From: Plazaster borealis
Taxonomy: Eukaryota > Echinodermata > Asteroidea > Forcipulatida > Labidiasteridae
Direction of reading: 5' to 3'
DNA length: 64,000 bases
NCBI GenBank assembly: GCA_021014325.1
Contig: CM037462.1
Coordinates: 9,778,501-9,842,500, forward strand
Below are positions 46,890 to 57,920 of the stretch, in pieces. The notes under the pieces are model-generated. The model ran no database searches, was not told the DNA's origin, and saw nothing but the letters and a program-made list of their open reading frames with translations. The translations under genes were made by a program, and so were the position numbers. Numbering within the stretch: position 1 is the stretch's first letter; each line of letters opens with the position of its first letter.

Positions 46890-47180
46890 AGCAAGATTGT
46901 ATGATACATGCACTGGTCATAATAATATGAACAACAGTACATTTTTATCCTATATAGTTACCACATAAAATTGAGAACTGCAACCCCCCCCCCCAAACAA
47001 ACAGCCGAACAAGATGTGCTCCTTTCTTTATATCAAAAATTGATGAAATTCATACGGTGCAATCTCCACAAAATGTAAGATTGTTAGGCCTATGTTTGCC
47101 TCCATTGAGCTGTGTAGAAATTGTCCCTGCATGAAGTCCATGGCTCTTTGGCTCTTTTGTAAACATGTGATGTCACAGGT
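46890..47180. mobile_element. Partial relative of the 5645 fold-back
   Basis: Contains AGATGTGCTCCTTTCTTTATATC, GAGCTGTGTAGAAATTG and ATGAAGTCCATGGCTCTTTGGCTCTTTTGTAAACA, matching the left arm at 5750-5905. Confidence 0.55.
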
Positions 47181-48259
47181 TGCTACACGCACCGCCATTT
47201 TAGAAAAGATCAGAAAAAGGAATGATCGATTTCGTCCTCTTTGAATGTTATTTCGTGGTACATACGGTATGTTCTTAACCATGTCTTTCCATAGGCACAG
47301 CTGTTTTAGGAACCTTTTACGCCTTTACTGAATGTTCACAAAGAGATATCTGTTATTATAAGATTGTTAATGTGCACCGTTACACTTTTCTCTATGGTTA
47401 CACTAAGCCCGTGCGATCATCGGCTTACGGTTTTCATGTGGCTTACTGTAAAACCATCAAGCATGGCTTCCCTTGAATACAACAAGGGGAATTATCCCAT
47501 GGGATAAGAGACCCAGGGATTACGAGTTTGTAAGGAGCTTGTATTTTTCCCTCTCGGCCGTTTGTAACGAACGGGCTCTCTCTCTCTCTTTTAAAAAGAA
47601 CACTTTATTTGTGTTAAGTTCTCAAGGGGTTTGACTAAACAAAAAACACCCAGGAACAGTGGCCTTTCGCGCCTATATACACCTAGATGAGTGTGAAATA
47701 GGTATGCAGCAACCATCACTTGAAAACGTAACAACTCCTTGCGTAAATATTGCATTATTTCCGTTGATTTTTTATTTGGGAATTGGCATACTTGATAAGG
47801 TTAGCAGGTCGTATAACTGGTCAGCATTACTGCAAACCCCCTTTTACAAATTACAAAGATGTATCTGTGTGTGAGTTTTATCCCAGGATTTGGGTCAATT
47901 TAGCGCCAACCATTCGTTCAATCACAAAACTATAATGTTACAAATATACCATGTCATTACCGCATGCAGTATTCACAAGAAAACATGAATACTTATTTCT
48001 AATTTCTTAAAAAGAATGACAGAAACCCTTCCAGCCTCGGTCTGCTTACGTTGATTATTATGTGAGGAGACAAATACCATGGTGGTACGTTGATCAAGTT
48101 CTGTAGCCAGTGGATTATGCAGTTTTCATTTGAAACTTTACATGGTGGGAATACAATCTGTTTGTGGAGACACCATGTACTAAAACTCTCTCTATGAGTT
48201 GTAGTTGTTCTGAAACGACCAGTTCTTTTGCCATCGGCTCCTTTCAGAACCATAACTCA
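47181..48259. other. Intergenic, no gene seen
   Basis: Short TCTC run at 47575-47588. No supported gene. Confidence 0.45.
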
Positions 48260-48625
48260 TTAAAGGCACTGAACACGTTTGGTAATTGCCAAAGACCAGT
48301 GTTCTCACTTGGTGTATCCCAACATATGCATAAAATAACAAGCCTGTGAAAATTTGGGCTCAATTGGTAATCGAAGTTGCAAGAAAATGATGAAAGAAAA
48401 AACACCCTAGTTGTACAAATTTGTGTGCTTTCAGATTAGGAATAAAAACTTCTTGCAAGAAGTTTTTATTATTTTAGTGAGGAATTACCTCTTTCTCAAA
48501 ATCTATTCAGAGGGAGTCGTTTCTCACAATGTTTTATACTATCAACAGCTCTCTGTTGCTCGTTAAGTCAGTTTTTATGCTAATATATATTTTGAGTAAT
48601 TACCAAACGTGCACAGTGCCTTTAA
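48260..48625. mobile_element. TTAA-flanked MITE, copy 2
   Basis: TTAA-AGGCACTGAACACGTTTGG to CCAAACGTGCACAGTGCCT-TTAA. It is highly similar to the intron 15 copy throughout, including ACACCCTAGTTGTACAAATT. Confidence 0.85.
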
Positions 48626-49224
48626 GGGAGTTTTATGCACATTGTGTCTCCGCAAACCTTACTAGAAAACGAAATATATTTTATACGTTTTCAACATTTG
48701 CTTCCTACTCTGAAATGAATAATGGCCTGACTGATGTTCATAATTACTCGCCAGCTTGCCTGTATTGAGACATGGTTAATTATTAACGTTTATTTGACAG
48801 CAGCTCGTACTCTCTTCTTACATCAGACAAAATGAGCAAACAAGTGATTTAATTAAATTTCATCAAGTGTGGCTTTTGTAATATGGGCGTAGTTTTTTAT
48901 CTAGATATAAAAAAGAATATCCACACCTTGTTTTGGGGACGGTTTTTGGTTAATTGATGTTTTGTTATTAAAGGGTTTGTAGCGACGAATGCTGAATACG
49001 ACCGCCACTTTTTCACTGATCTTAACATATTCTAATGTGAGGAAATAATTAACTATTTATGACAACAACGAGTGACAACAACGAGTGACAAATATGTGGT
49101 CGGATTCATTATCATTTCTGGGAAGTGTCACGACTATTTCCATGAGAACTACAGTATCTTAGATAAATGAATGACTTTGACATGAAGGCCGATATAGTGG
49201 GGTGCTAGGGGAAGTCTTTAGGGG
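48626..49224. other. Intergenic, no gene seen
   Basis: AT-rich; a short tandem ACAACGAGTGACA x2 near 49062-49090. Confidence 0.45.
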
Positions 49225-49500
49225 AATTTGCCTTTGATGATACAAGCATGGAACTTGGCACATAGTCAGAGTATGTTATAAGAAAGAAATTTGGCTATAG
49301 GGCCATCGCGAATTTGAATTTCCAAACAAGTATAGGTGGCAAGCAATTTTCAAAATGCCTGTTATTGCTTGTTATACTACCGGCACCTATGTTATGTTTT
49401 TTCAAAGGACAAACCTGCAATCATGGCCCTATAGCCAAACATCTTTCTCATGACACTCTGACTTTGTGCCAAATTCCATGATTGTATCAACAAAGGCACG
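49225..49500. mobile_element. Fold-back MITE with ~75-bp arms, copy 1
   Basis: TTTGATGATACAAGCATGGAACTTGGCAC and TTTGGCTATAGGGCCAT pair with ATGGCCCTATAGCCAAA and GTGCCAAATTCCATGATTGTATCAACAAA. The non-repeated centre contains CTTGTTATACTACCGGC. Confidence 0.75.
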
Positions 49501-50904
49501 GACTTATGTAATATTTCTTTTGAAACATAATATAAAAACGTATCATGTGCATTTGTACAAGAAAGTGGTAGCCTCTCCGTGTTGAACCAGTGACATACAT
49601 TCATTCCAATCATCTAGTTTTCAAGAATCGTATCATAAAGGGGTGCTACATTGGTGTGTTGTTTTTTAGAGGAGTATATTTTAATTCATTTAAATAAAAC
49701 AGTTTCAAAGAGAAATTTTACAAAAGGGGTGGTACGTCGCTTGCTTTTTGAAGAGTAAATTCATTCCAATCATCTTAGGTTTTCAAGGAACACAATAAAC
49801 AAACCCTTGAAAATATCGTCGCAGCTATTACTGTAAACATACTCTGCATAACGACTTTATTCATGTTTCAGAACCCAATTCAAATGCTTCCAATAACAAG
49901 TGTCCTACCATTGAGAATCTTTATTTTCATAATTTTCTTTTACCAAATAAGATTAATTTACCAACAATTACCTCTCATTGTAATAGTTTTTCTTCTACAA
50001 CGTTGCATAATTTGAGCTTTCAATTATTTTCCCAAACAATATTGGAATATTGTTACACATCGGTGTAAGGGCAAAGACCAAATGATATTCTATATTCCCG
50101 ATGCAAAATTAACATATTTTAAATATTGGAATAAGCCCACTCCCTTTAAACGCTCTGAGCAGCTAGCCCCCAGCTTGACACTGAAGTCAACTGTACAACA
50201 CTAGAGACTGCCTCATTCTTTAGTTAAATATTTATTTATCCCTTCAATTGGACCGAATTGAAATCGACCGTCTGCTCTTATAAACGAAGCCAAACAATAT
50301 TTAATTTGAACAGCCACGGAGTCTGAAGTGAAAGAAACCTGAAAGACGATCAAAAAAAAAAAAAAAAAAAAAAAAAAAGGTAATGGCCTCACGTTTTGAC
50401 CCTAGCAGAGCTTTTCTCAAAGACTAAAGGAAACTTCAAAAATTGGCAAAATTTATGAAATAAATAAATAAGTTAACGGCATGAATTTCAAATTATGGTT
50501 TAAATATTTCATATAAGACCCCATCCTGTTATAAAAACTAAACATTATAGTTTCAGTTTTCAGTTTGCTCAAGTTCAATACGGAACATCAGATACTGTCA
50601 AAGGGGAAAAAGGATTTTTGAGAATTCAGAACTAAGTCAAAATAAATCTGTTCAATTTGGTCAGTTACAATTTACTCGTACTATTGTTAGAATTATTATT
50701 TTATCATATAATAAACCACATTTGTATAATATACACTTAAGAACAACAAAAACACATTGGTGCATCTTGGTTTGGTTGTTTAGCAATATATACATTGACT
50801 CTAAGGCTGTTATTATAACTTAGTATAATATTTACAAAGTTAATATTGGGTACGGCAGACCAAACTGTTAAGCCCCGCCCACTGATTTTGAGTGACCAAT
50901 CACA
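49501..50904. other. Intergenic, no gene seen
   Basis: AT-rich; an A28 run at 50351-50378. No supported feature. Confidence 0.45.
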
Positions 50905-50909
50905 ACCTG

Positions 50910-51033
50910 CGTCCGAATCGAGCGACTTCGGCTACGGCTGTGGCCGTTGACTGCAGCGACATTGTGAAGAATAGGAATTTTCAGCGTTCAAGCCAAAGCC
51001 ACTGCCGAAGCCGTTAAATCTGACACGGCCTTG
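50910..51033. mobile_element. MITE remnant, GCGACTTCGGCT type
   Basis: GTCCGAATCGAGCGACTTCGGCTACGGC pairs with GCCAAAGCCACTGCCGAAGCCG and ends in GACACGGCCTTG. Related to 24730-24853 and 41810-41936. Confidence 0.55.
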
Positions 51034-51094
51034 TATAGATTACAAAACGTAAAAGTCCCAGTAGTGGGGCAGATGGGGTCAAACTATTTGGGGG

Positions 51095-51515
51095 AACTGT
51101 GACCTTTGAAGATACAAGCATGGAATTTGGCACACAGTCAGAGTACGTCATGAGAAAGAACTTTGGCTATTATAGGGCCATCGCATATTCGTCCTGTTTT
51201 CAGGTAGAATAACACCCAATAATTGTTAAAGCCCTTTTCACACGAGAACAATTTATCAGGGGTCCCTTGCTTTATTTTAGCATGGTTGTAACATTTTGCA
51301 AATTGCGCTTCGTTTGAAAGGACATCAATGAGTGGACTGTCCAAGGTCCCGAGTGAACTCTTCTCACAGTATTGTCAAAATGGCTTACACTGTGCATGTA
51401 TATTCTATCTGAACATTATTCAAAGAACAAATCTGCAATGGCCCTATAGACAAATATCTTTCCCGTGACATACTCTGATTGTTTGCCAAATCCCATGCTT
51501 ACCATCAAAGGCGTA
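51095..51515. mobile_element. Fold-back MITE, copy 2 of the 49225 family
   Basis: TTTGAAGATACAAGCATGGAATTTGGCACACAGTCAGAGTA pairs with TACTCTGATTGTTTGCCAAATCCCATGCTTACCATCAAAG. The centre is longer than and unrelated to that of copy 1. Confidence 0.75.
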
Positions 51516-51770
51516 ATCACCTACCTATACCGTACGGTACTACACGCATATAACATTTTTGTGCGGACGCGTGACACGCGCGGCCGAAGCAAAATCTACA
51601 GATATCAACGAGACTAAATACATGAGTTGTCAGTAAACCCTCACTAATAATATAAAGACATATATTTTTATCTTATCGAGTGGCTTTATGACTGCGTAAA
51701 CAAATATAGTCACTCTACAGTTAGGGTTGTAGAGCTTTTACATCATCACAACAACATTACCTTGCGTTGT

Positions 51771-52200
51771 TATGTTTGTTAGTAAGCATATGAAGTTATT
51801 TGTTGTGTCGGCAAGGTAAGTTGTTTTCCGCTAAAATATAATCAAGGGTAGCACTTTAAACTAATGCCAAATTACTGATTGACCTTTTAAAAATGGAGAA
51901 AATGTGGTTCGCACTGAATGCTGGTTTTTACATTTATTGTTGGTACATATCGACACAGCCAATTAATTGGTTTACTGTTGGAGTACTTGCGTTGTTATAT
52001 TTGTCGGTAAACATAAAGTTACTTGTGGTGTCGAGAAGGTAATTTCTTTGCTAAAATATAAACAAGGGTAGCATTTAAACTAATGCTAAGTTACCGATTG
52101 AGCTATAACAAAATTGAGAAACTGTGGTTCGAATTGCATGTTTTACACGAATTCTGGATACATTTCGACACAACCAATTGGTTTATTTTTTGAGTAGGGA
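51771..52200. repeat. Two-copy tandem duplication, period ~215 bp
   Basis: CTTGCGTTGTTAT occurs at 51771 and 51986. Both units share AAATATAA.CAAGGGTAGCA, TAAACTAATGC and TGTGGTTCG. The array ends about 240 bases beyond the stop codon of the minus-strand ORF, so it may lie in or near its 3' UTR. Confidence 0.8.
52182..52187 (-). terminator. Candidate polyadenylation signal of the minus-strand gene
   Basis: AATAAA on the minus strand, about 256 bases after the TGA at 52443-52445. This is only a hexamer match. Confidence 0.3.
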
Positions 52201-52442
52201 TGGGTCACGAGTGCACCCTTTTTTATTTTGAAATGTTGAGAGCTCTATTAACCTGTTGTGACGAAAAAGAGCGAAAATGGTAATATTAATAATTGTAAGT
52301 TTGAATCAAACTTAAAAGTTTTTTTTCTTAAATATAACAAATTATTTACTGTACATATTACCGACTTGCCGCAAAGAACCACCCGTCACACTGCAAACTT
52401 TCTGCAAGTCACCTTTTTATAAATTATATAAAAAAATCCACT

Positions 52443-54050
52443 TCAAACACTCCCCGCTACTCCAGCGAGTTTCCTTCTGTTCACCACTTTAGTTCCTTCG
52501 GGTTTTCTTGGGTTCTTATCCGAAGCAGCGTTTCCGTCAGCGTTACCTCTGCCGTACCTTCGATATAAATCCTGCTTGGCTTCCTCGAATTGAAACCGGC
52601 CGTTCTCGATGAAACTCGCTCGCCGTTTCATCATCAGCCTAAACTCCTTCGCTTTGACCAAATCTGCGATGTTCTTGAAACTCAGGGGCTTGGAGTCGAT
52701 ACTGTCTCTCGGTGACATGTCTGCGATTGCACTGAGATTGTCTTTGACGAAGATCCAGCCCCGGCTGCGCGGATGCTTATCCGGGTCGTTGTTATTCCGC
52801 TCACCTGTGATGTCCGGAGTACCGACCCGGGACCTCGGACTGTCTTTCCCAGGGCTGACCGATGAGTCCTGCCCGTTGTCTCTCGGTGATCCACCGTCAT
52901 CAGCGGGATTCTTCGAGAGTATTGAAGTCTGAAGTGAGCTCCATCTTTTACTGAGTAAGCGTTTTCCCACTTGAGCGTTCTGCTTACTACCTGGAACTTT
53001 CAAGTCACCCATGACGCGCTTATACTCCTGGCTCACGTTAGAGTTGATCTGCTTTTTCCTGTTCAACACGTGCACATTTTCACCTCCGTGCCCATATTGG
53101 CCCTCCTCGGGCAGGGAGCGGGTCTGTAGAGGCCCCCCTGCACCGAGGACCCTACGGGAATCTGGCCCGAGCTGAGACGTTGTAGGGAGAGACATCCCCG
53201 GTGTAGCCTGTGAGATGGACGGCAAGACGGATGTGGATTTCCTCCGGTTTCTTGCATTCGAGCTAATCAGTAGATTGCTTCCGAGTGATGAGGACACAAG
53301 ACTGACTGATTCTCCTGCAGAGCTCAGTCTCCGCCTCCGGTTCTCTGCTCCAATGGGGTTGGTGTCGGATAATGACGGCGGTGATGATGATAATGACAGT
53401 GATGGCACATGTTGCGAGAGCAGCACAGCCGAGTCATCGATATTCAAGGCAGGTGTTCTGTCCCGTTGTTTCAACAATATTGGCCTCTTCCTCTCCCGGG
53501 CCCCTGGCAACGCTGCATCTGCCAGCTGCATAACCACTCGCGGTCGATGGAGCCCGATGTCAGAGTGTGACGGTGGGGATGATGACGGGGAACTCTGGAT
53601 GTCGAGTCCGATGCGACTACATCCGGTCCTGCCCCCGCTCGAGGCCGGACGATGACATAAACTGGTGTGGTGGTGTTTGCCCAAACTCTCACTCTGCACT
53701 GAATCCGCGCTTAAGAGCCTCTTACTGAGTGGGGGCCGTTGATTTGACCACTCTTTGGGTTCCTCGGCTCTAATCTCCGCATAATCCGTCTCCCCAGCGG
53801 GACAATCACGTCCACTATCGTCCCACCACAACACCCTCCGCCCCGTCCCAGGGACATGTCGACCTAGCTGGTTATCGTAATCGCCCTGGGCGTTGCTAAG
53901 TAACCCTGATTTCTCATCTAGTTGTAAATCTGTCTTTGTGGAGTAGAGCATTGATGGGACCGAGAACCTTCGTGCGGGCTTAAGTGAGGGTGGCCTCGGT
54001 ACGTGGACCGGGCTGGCCCAGCGGGCGTCTCCGTCCATCCGTAGTGGTAT
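52443..54050 (-). CDS. Large last exon of an unrecognised Ser-rich protein (about 531-535 aa encoded here)
   Basis: One long open frame, GC-rich against AT-rich flanks, ends at TGA 52443-52445. I do not recognise the protein. It is dominated by Ser, Pro, Arg and Gly runs typical of disordered protein (SSPSSSPPSHSD, LSLSSSPPSLSD, basic RRRR and RRKS patches). The C-terminal ~100 residues look more ordered: SRGWIFVKDNLSAIAD, then SFKNIADLVKAKEFRLMMKR and a Phe/Tyr-rich helix-like segment ending YRRYGRG. KRRAS in that block is a PKA-type site. No signal peptide or membrane helix. A polypyrimidine tract and AG (GTTGTTTTCTCAAAG) precede 54050, so the 26 residues further upstream in the open frame are probably intron. 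The first Met after it is at 54038, which could be the start if upstream exons are non-coding. Expression and upstream exons are unknown. Confidence 0.7.
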   Translation of the reverse strand: MPLRMDGDARWASPVHVPRPPSLKPARRFSVPSMLYSTKTDLQLDEKSGLLSNAQGDYDNQLGRHVPGTGRRVLWWDDSGRDCPAGETDYAEIRAEEPKEWSNQRPPLSKRLLSADSVQSESLGKHHHTSLCHRPASSGGRTGCSRIGLDIQSSPSSSPPSHSDIGLHRPRVVMQLADAALPGARERKRPILLKQRDRTPALNIDDSAVLLSQHVPSLSLSSSPPSLSDTNPIGAENRRRRLSSAGESVSLVSSSLGSNLLISSNARNRRKSTSVLPSISQATPGMSLPTTSQLGPDSRRVLGAGGPLQTRSLPEEGQYGHGGENVHVLNRKKQINSNVSQEYKRVMGDLKVPGSKQNAQVGKRLLSKRWSSLQTSILSKNPADDGGSPRDNGQDSSVSPGKDSPRSRVGTPDITGERNNNDPDKHPRSRGWIFVKDNLSAIADMSPRDSIDSKPLSFKNIADLVKAKEFRLMMKRRASFIENGRFQFEEAKQDLYRRYGRGNADGNAASDKNPRKPEGTKVVNRRKLAGVAGSV

Positions 54051-55457
54051 CTTTGAGAAAACAACCAAACAAAAAATGGGGATAATCTTACACTGATTCG
54101 CCAAGTATAGTGACAAAAGCTGTGGACAGGGAAGCGTGAGTAATTGGGTTTGTACAAAGTGACACAGACATACTCATGTAACAAAAAAACGCAAAACAAC
54201 TTTGTACTAGGGTCTTTTTGGAACTATTGGCGACAAGAGCTAATTTGGGAATCTCTACAAATACCATTGTCTACAGCCTTGTTTGAGTTGCAGAAAAAGT
54301 ACTAAAAATTCCTTACGCGCAATCCATTATGCACAATCCAGTGCCGTAGACCGGCTCTATCAGGGAAAACTGTTTGTTTTTGCACCCATAGAATACTACA
54401 ATATTAGCCTTGATTTTTGACATGTACCTTTAGTGTATTATAAACCTTAAAGCGCCTATGAAAAGATTACAAACCAAGGAGTATTTATTTTTCATAAAAT
54501 GCGAAACATGGTTCAAAACTTCTATACAGTGAAACCTTTTCATCGAACGCTGTCAGAGTTTGGTAAACTGCCGCTAATAATGAAGGTTGGCATAAACACT
54601 CCGTACAGTTGACGCATTATCCTTGGGTAAATTATGCAACACCCGCAAAATGATTTATGACTGATCTTTTAAAAGATACTCATTGAAGGAGGGATCTACA
54701 GGAACTATTTTGCATTTCGTTTTAAAGGGTTGTCCTTTTCTTTCGAATGCATGCAAGGCAATACATTGACGATATAACGTGTGGCAAAAAATGACGGTAG
54801 CTCTATAGGGATGTTGTGTAATGTCAGTGATGAGTTAATGAAAAGTCATTCAGGTTGTTGTCTGTTTGTAGTTAAGGCCACATAAAAAACAAATTGTTGA
54901 TCGTCCCCACCCGACCCTACGAAACCCCCTACCCCGTTTATTTTTTATTTTTTAAATAATACAAAACGGTATTTTCAATGATCATTTCAGTCAAATTTGG
55001 CTCCCAGATTTTTCAGCTGATATTTTTTCAAAATGCATAGGTTGAAAATAGATGTTTGAAGAAATAAGATGTTGGCAAAAACAAGAACAATTCTTCAAAT
55101 ATTTACTTAGGCTACACTGCGTTTAAGATTTTTTGAAAATGTTTTCAGAAAATGTCACCTCAAATGTATTATTGCTTTTAATTATCAATCGGCGAGCAAA
55201 ATGCTTCACCTTTAAGGTTATACGAGTATCGATTCACTTGCCAAGGTTAAATCAACTCAACCATAATGGTGTAACTTTTTAGATGCTTCAGAAAGCATTC
55301 TTTTTTATTGCATGGTTTAGTCTTGCTATTGTAAGGTTTCCGAATTGTCTATGTGAAGAATAGTCACTGGCCCTGACTTGGTGCATGTCAGGTAATGCAA
55401 TAGAAATCTTTACAGTACGCGTTCTTCCTTGTCGCGTTCAGTTTTTGCACGGTTTGC
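54051..55457. other. Upstream flank or intron of the minus-strand gene
   Basis: AT-rich sequence without a recognisable exon on either strand. A polypyrimidine tract serving the exon lies at 54051-54080 (minus strand). Confidence 0.5.
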
Positions 55458-55843
55458 TTAAAGGCACTGGACACGTTTGGTAATGACTCAAAATATATAT
55501 TAGCATAAAAACTTACTTTGTAACGAGCATAAGGGAGAGCTGTTGATAGTATAAAACATTGTGAGAAACAACTCCCTCTGAAGTAACGTAGTTTTTGAGA
55601 AAGAGGTAATTTCTCCCTAAAATATTTGAATCTGAGAAAGACTTCAGGCCTGAAGCCTTTCTCAGGCATCTGGAAGCACACAAATTTGTGCAACAAGGGT
55701 GTTTTTCTTTCATTATTTTCTTGCAACTTTGATGACCAATTGAGCAAAAAATGTCACAGGTTTGTTATTTTATGCATATGTTGAGATACACCAAGTGAGA
55801 ATACTAGTCTTTGACAATTACCAAATGTGTCCAGTGCCTTTAA
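55458..55843. mobile_element. TTAA-flanked MITE, copy 3
   Basis: TTAA-AGGCACTGGACACGTTTGG to CCAAATGTGTCCAGTGCCT-TTAA. It has an internal palindrome AGGCCTGAAGCCTTTCTCAGG between the shared TCAGAT-type blocks, and lies in the orientation opposite to copies 1 and 2. Confidence 0.85.
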
Positions 55844-56129
55844 AATGGTTGTTAATTTTTGTCGTGATCCCTCACTGCGTTACTTTTGTGTTCTTTTTAA
55901 AATGGAGTCGCAAAAAAGGTCCCGTAACTGGTAAGGCAACAACAATGCAGACTGATCCCATAGGCTGGCGGGGGTTTCAAGCCAAGCACTCGAACGTGCA
56001 GTCTATTCTTTTTCGTCAATTCCCTCTGAACTGCCCTAAAGAATTTATATTACACAGTTTGTTACACCAATATAGGGTATGGCTTGCTTGGAGGCTACGG
56101 GTATGGCTTGCATGGAGGCTCGTCCACCA

Positions 56130-56380
56130 GGGCCCAATTTCATGGCTCTGCTTACCGCCGAATTCTGCGCTTGCGATCACCATTCTCCGCTTACCGAGCA
56201 AGCGCCGAATTTCTGCGCTAGCTGTGTAAGCGTAGAATGCCTAGTAATGTGGACTACGCACGCGCACAAGCAAAAAGTCCCTGCTAACCCGTGAAATACG
56301 CTTGACGTAAGCGCAGAATTCCCTGCTTCCGTAAGCACCGATTCTTTGCTTACGGTAAGCAGAGCCATGAAATTGGGCCC
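56130..56380. mobile_element. MITE, GGGCCCAATTTCATGGC family, copy 2
   Basis: GGGCCCAATTTCATGGCTCTG and CAGAGCCATGAAATTGGGCCC are perfect ends. The 251-bp body has several extra pairs (CTTACCGCCGAATTCTGCGC), suggesting internal duplication relative to the 124-bp copy at 8389. Confidence 0.85.
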
Positions 56381-56860
56381 AGATGGGGCTGGAACTTAAT
56401 ATCTATCCACTTTGATTGTCATTTACGTACTAACACGCATTCAATCAATAACTTGTTGCTCATTACTTTTTCAGCAACAGTCCCACAGGATTAAAAAACC
56501 AGAGATAAAACTCAATAAATGAGCAAAACACTTTGGAAAACCTTGTGGCTATCAGGAAATTGTACCTCTTTAATGTTAGCTTTTTGAACAAATTTTTGTG
56601 TGATCGTTTTCCAATACATTCCACTGTGTTCTAAACTGAACCGAAGTCACAAGCTAGAATGACCAACTACGCTTCCTCCACACTCTTCCAAAAATAGCAA
56701 TTTTCCAAATACCTGCTTTTGTTCCTCGCATACCAACCTTTCGGAATGCTTTTGATAACCGATCAGACAAATTTTGCCTGATATACAACCGTAACGCAGG
56801 CAAATAAAAGTGTGTAAGACTCTTCCACGATGTCCATTTAAGGATTCCTAATTGGTCAAG

Positions 56861-57213
56861 TTAAAGGTATCGTACACTTTTGGTAACAGCTCAAAATCAG
56901 TGTTCACATTTTTTTGTGATTCAACATATGCATGAACAAACAAACCTGTGAGAGTTTGAGCTCAATTGGTCATCGAGGTCACGAGAAAATAGTGAAAAGA
57001 GATCTATGTGTTTTCTGTTTTTTCAAACATCGAGTTTTTATCGCGCGTGATAAAAACTATTGTTTTACTCATTTCTCAGAAACGATAGCATTTTAGGTAG
57101 AAATATTTTAAGGAACCCTTTCTACCATTACTTACTTTACATCATGTAAGTTATGTGTGAATCTGTGAACATTTGTGTTTTTCGATTTTACCAATAGTGT
57201 ACAGGGCCTTTAA
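56861..57213. mobile_element. TTAA-flanked MITE, copy 4 (diverged)
   Basis: TTAA-AGGTATCGTACACTTTTGG to CCAATAGTGTACAGGGCCT-TTAA. Internal TCGCGCGTGATAAAAACT palindrome and GAGTTTGAGCTCAATTGGTC are shared with the family in part. Confidence 0.75.
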
Positions 57214-57378
57214 CTCACCATTATGAAAACTGTATAAATGCTGCTGAAATAGTGAAGAAATAAAGAGAGAGAGAGCAATTTTTTGTTGGTGAAATTTCGG
57301 CAGCACGTATGTCTTAATTAAAATATAATTAAGTGGACCCATTAGCAACAAGTTGCAATGTTCGTTGTGACGTCATGC

Positions 57379-57515
57379 TCCGGAGCCTCATTATGATGCC
57401 ATTACTTCGGCTTCGGCTTCAGCTTAGGCTCTGTTAGTTATTCTGAAAACGTGCGCTTTCGGAGCGGGACCTAAGACGGAGCCTAAGCCAAAGCTGAAAA
57501 GGTGGTTTTGAAAAG
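57379..57515. mobile_element. Remnant of the GGCTTCGGCTTC MITE family
   Basis: CTTCGGCTTCGGCTTCAGCTTAGGCTC pairs with GAGCCTAAGCCAAAGCTGAAAAGG. The GGCCCTTTTCGAAAC ends are eroded to TTTTGAAAAGGAGC on the right. Confidence 0.55.
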
Positions 57516-57654
57516 GAGCACAAACATAAACATCACGTGCCCATGCTTCGACCAATGATGTTGATGCTACAGAAGGCCACAATGCGTCAACCCAACGCAA
57601 GACAATGTATACGACGCGCATGCGAGCATAGACCATGTAGCCTGTGCGACATCA

Positions 57655-57920
57655 CAATTTACAATAAGAGCCACAGAGCCTGGACTTCATGCAAGCGAGA
57701 TACAGGTCCATAGAAGAAAACATTTTTAATCTTATAATATGGATTTTTATCAACTTTTGATATGAGGAAAAGGGGGTACATCTCAAATCGTGTTCAGCTG
57801 TTATATGTATAACTCTTGAATTTATGTGGAGATTATGACACCAAATTTCCCATATGACCAGTGTAGTATCTTGCCTGCCAAGAATCGCCCTGGAATGTAC
57901 ATGGTCTCTCTTTTTGTAGA
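57655..57920. mobile_element. Partial relative of the 5645 fold-back
   Basis: AAGAGCCACAGAGCCTGGACTTCATGCAAG, GGGTACATCTCAAAT, CAGCTGTTATA and TAGTATCTTGCCTGCCA run in the order of the right arm at 5953-6200. Confidence 0.65.

Noticed and set aside
53215..53655. 146-codon plus-strand ORF and other ORFs within 52.6-53.7 kb
   Set aside because: Antisense or out-of-frame shadows of the long minus-strand exon, caused by its GC-rich composition.
54051..54116. N-terminal 22 residues of the long minus-strand open frame (starting MSLYLANQ)
   Set aside because: This stretch is the polypyrimidine tract and acceptor of the exon, so it is probably intron rather than protein.
55762..56229. 155-codon plus-strand ORF
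   Set aside because: It begins in the TTAA-family MITE and ends in the GGGCCC MITE at 56130.
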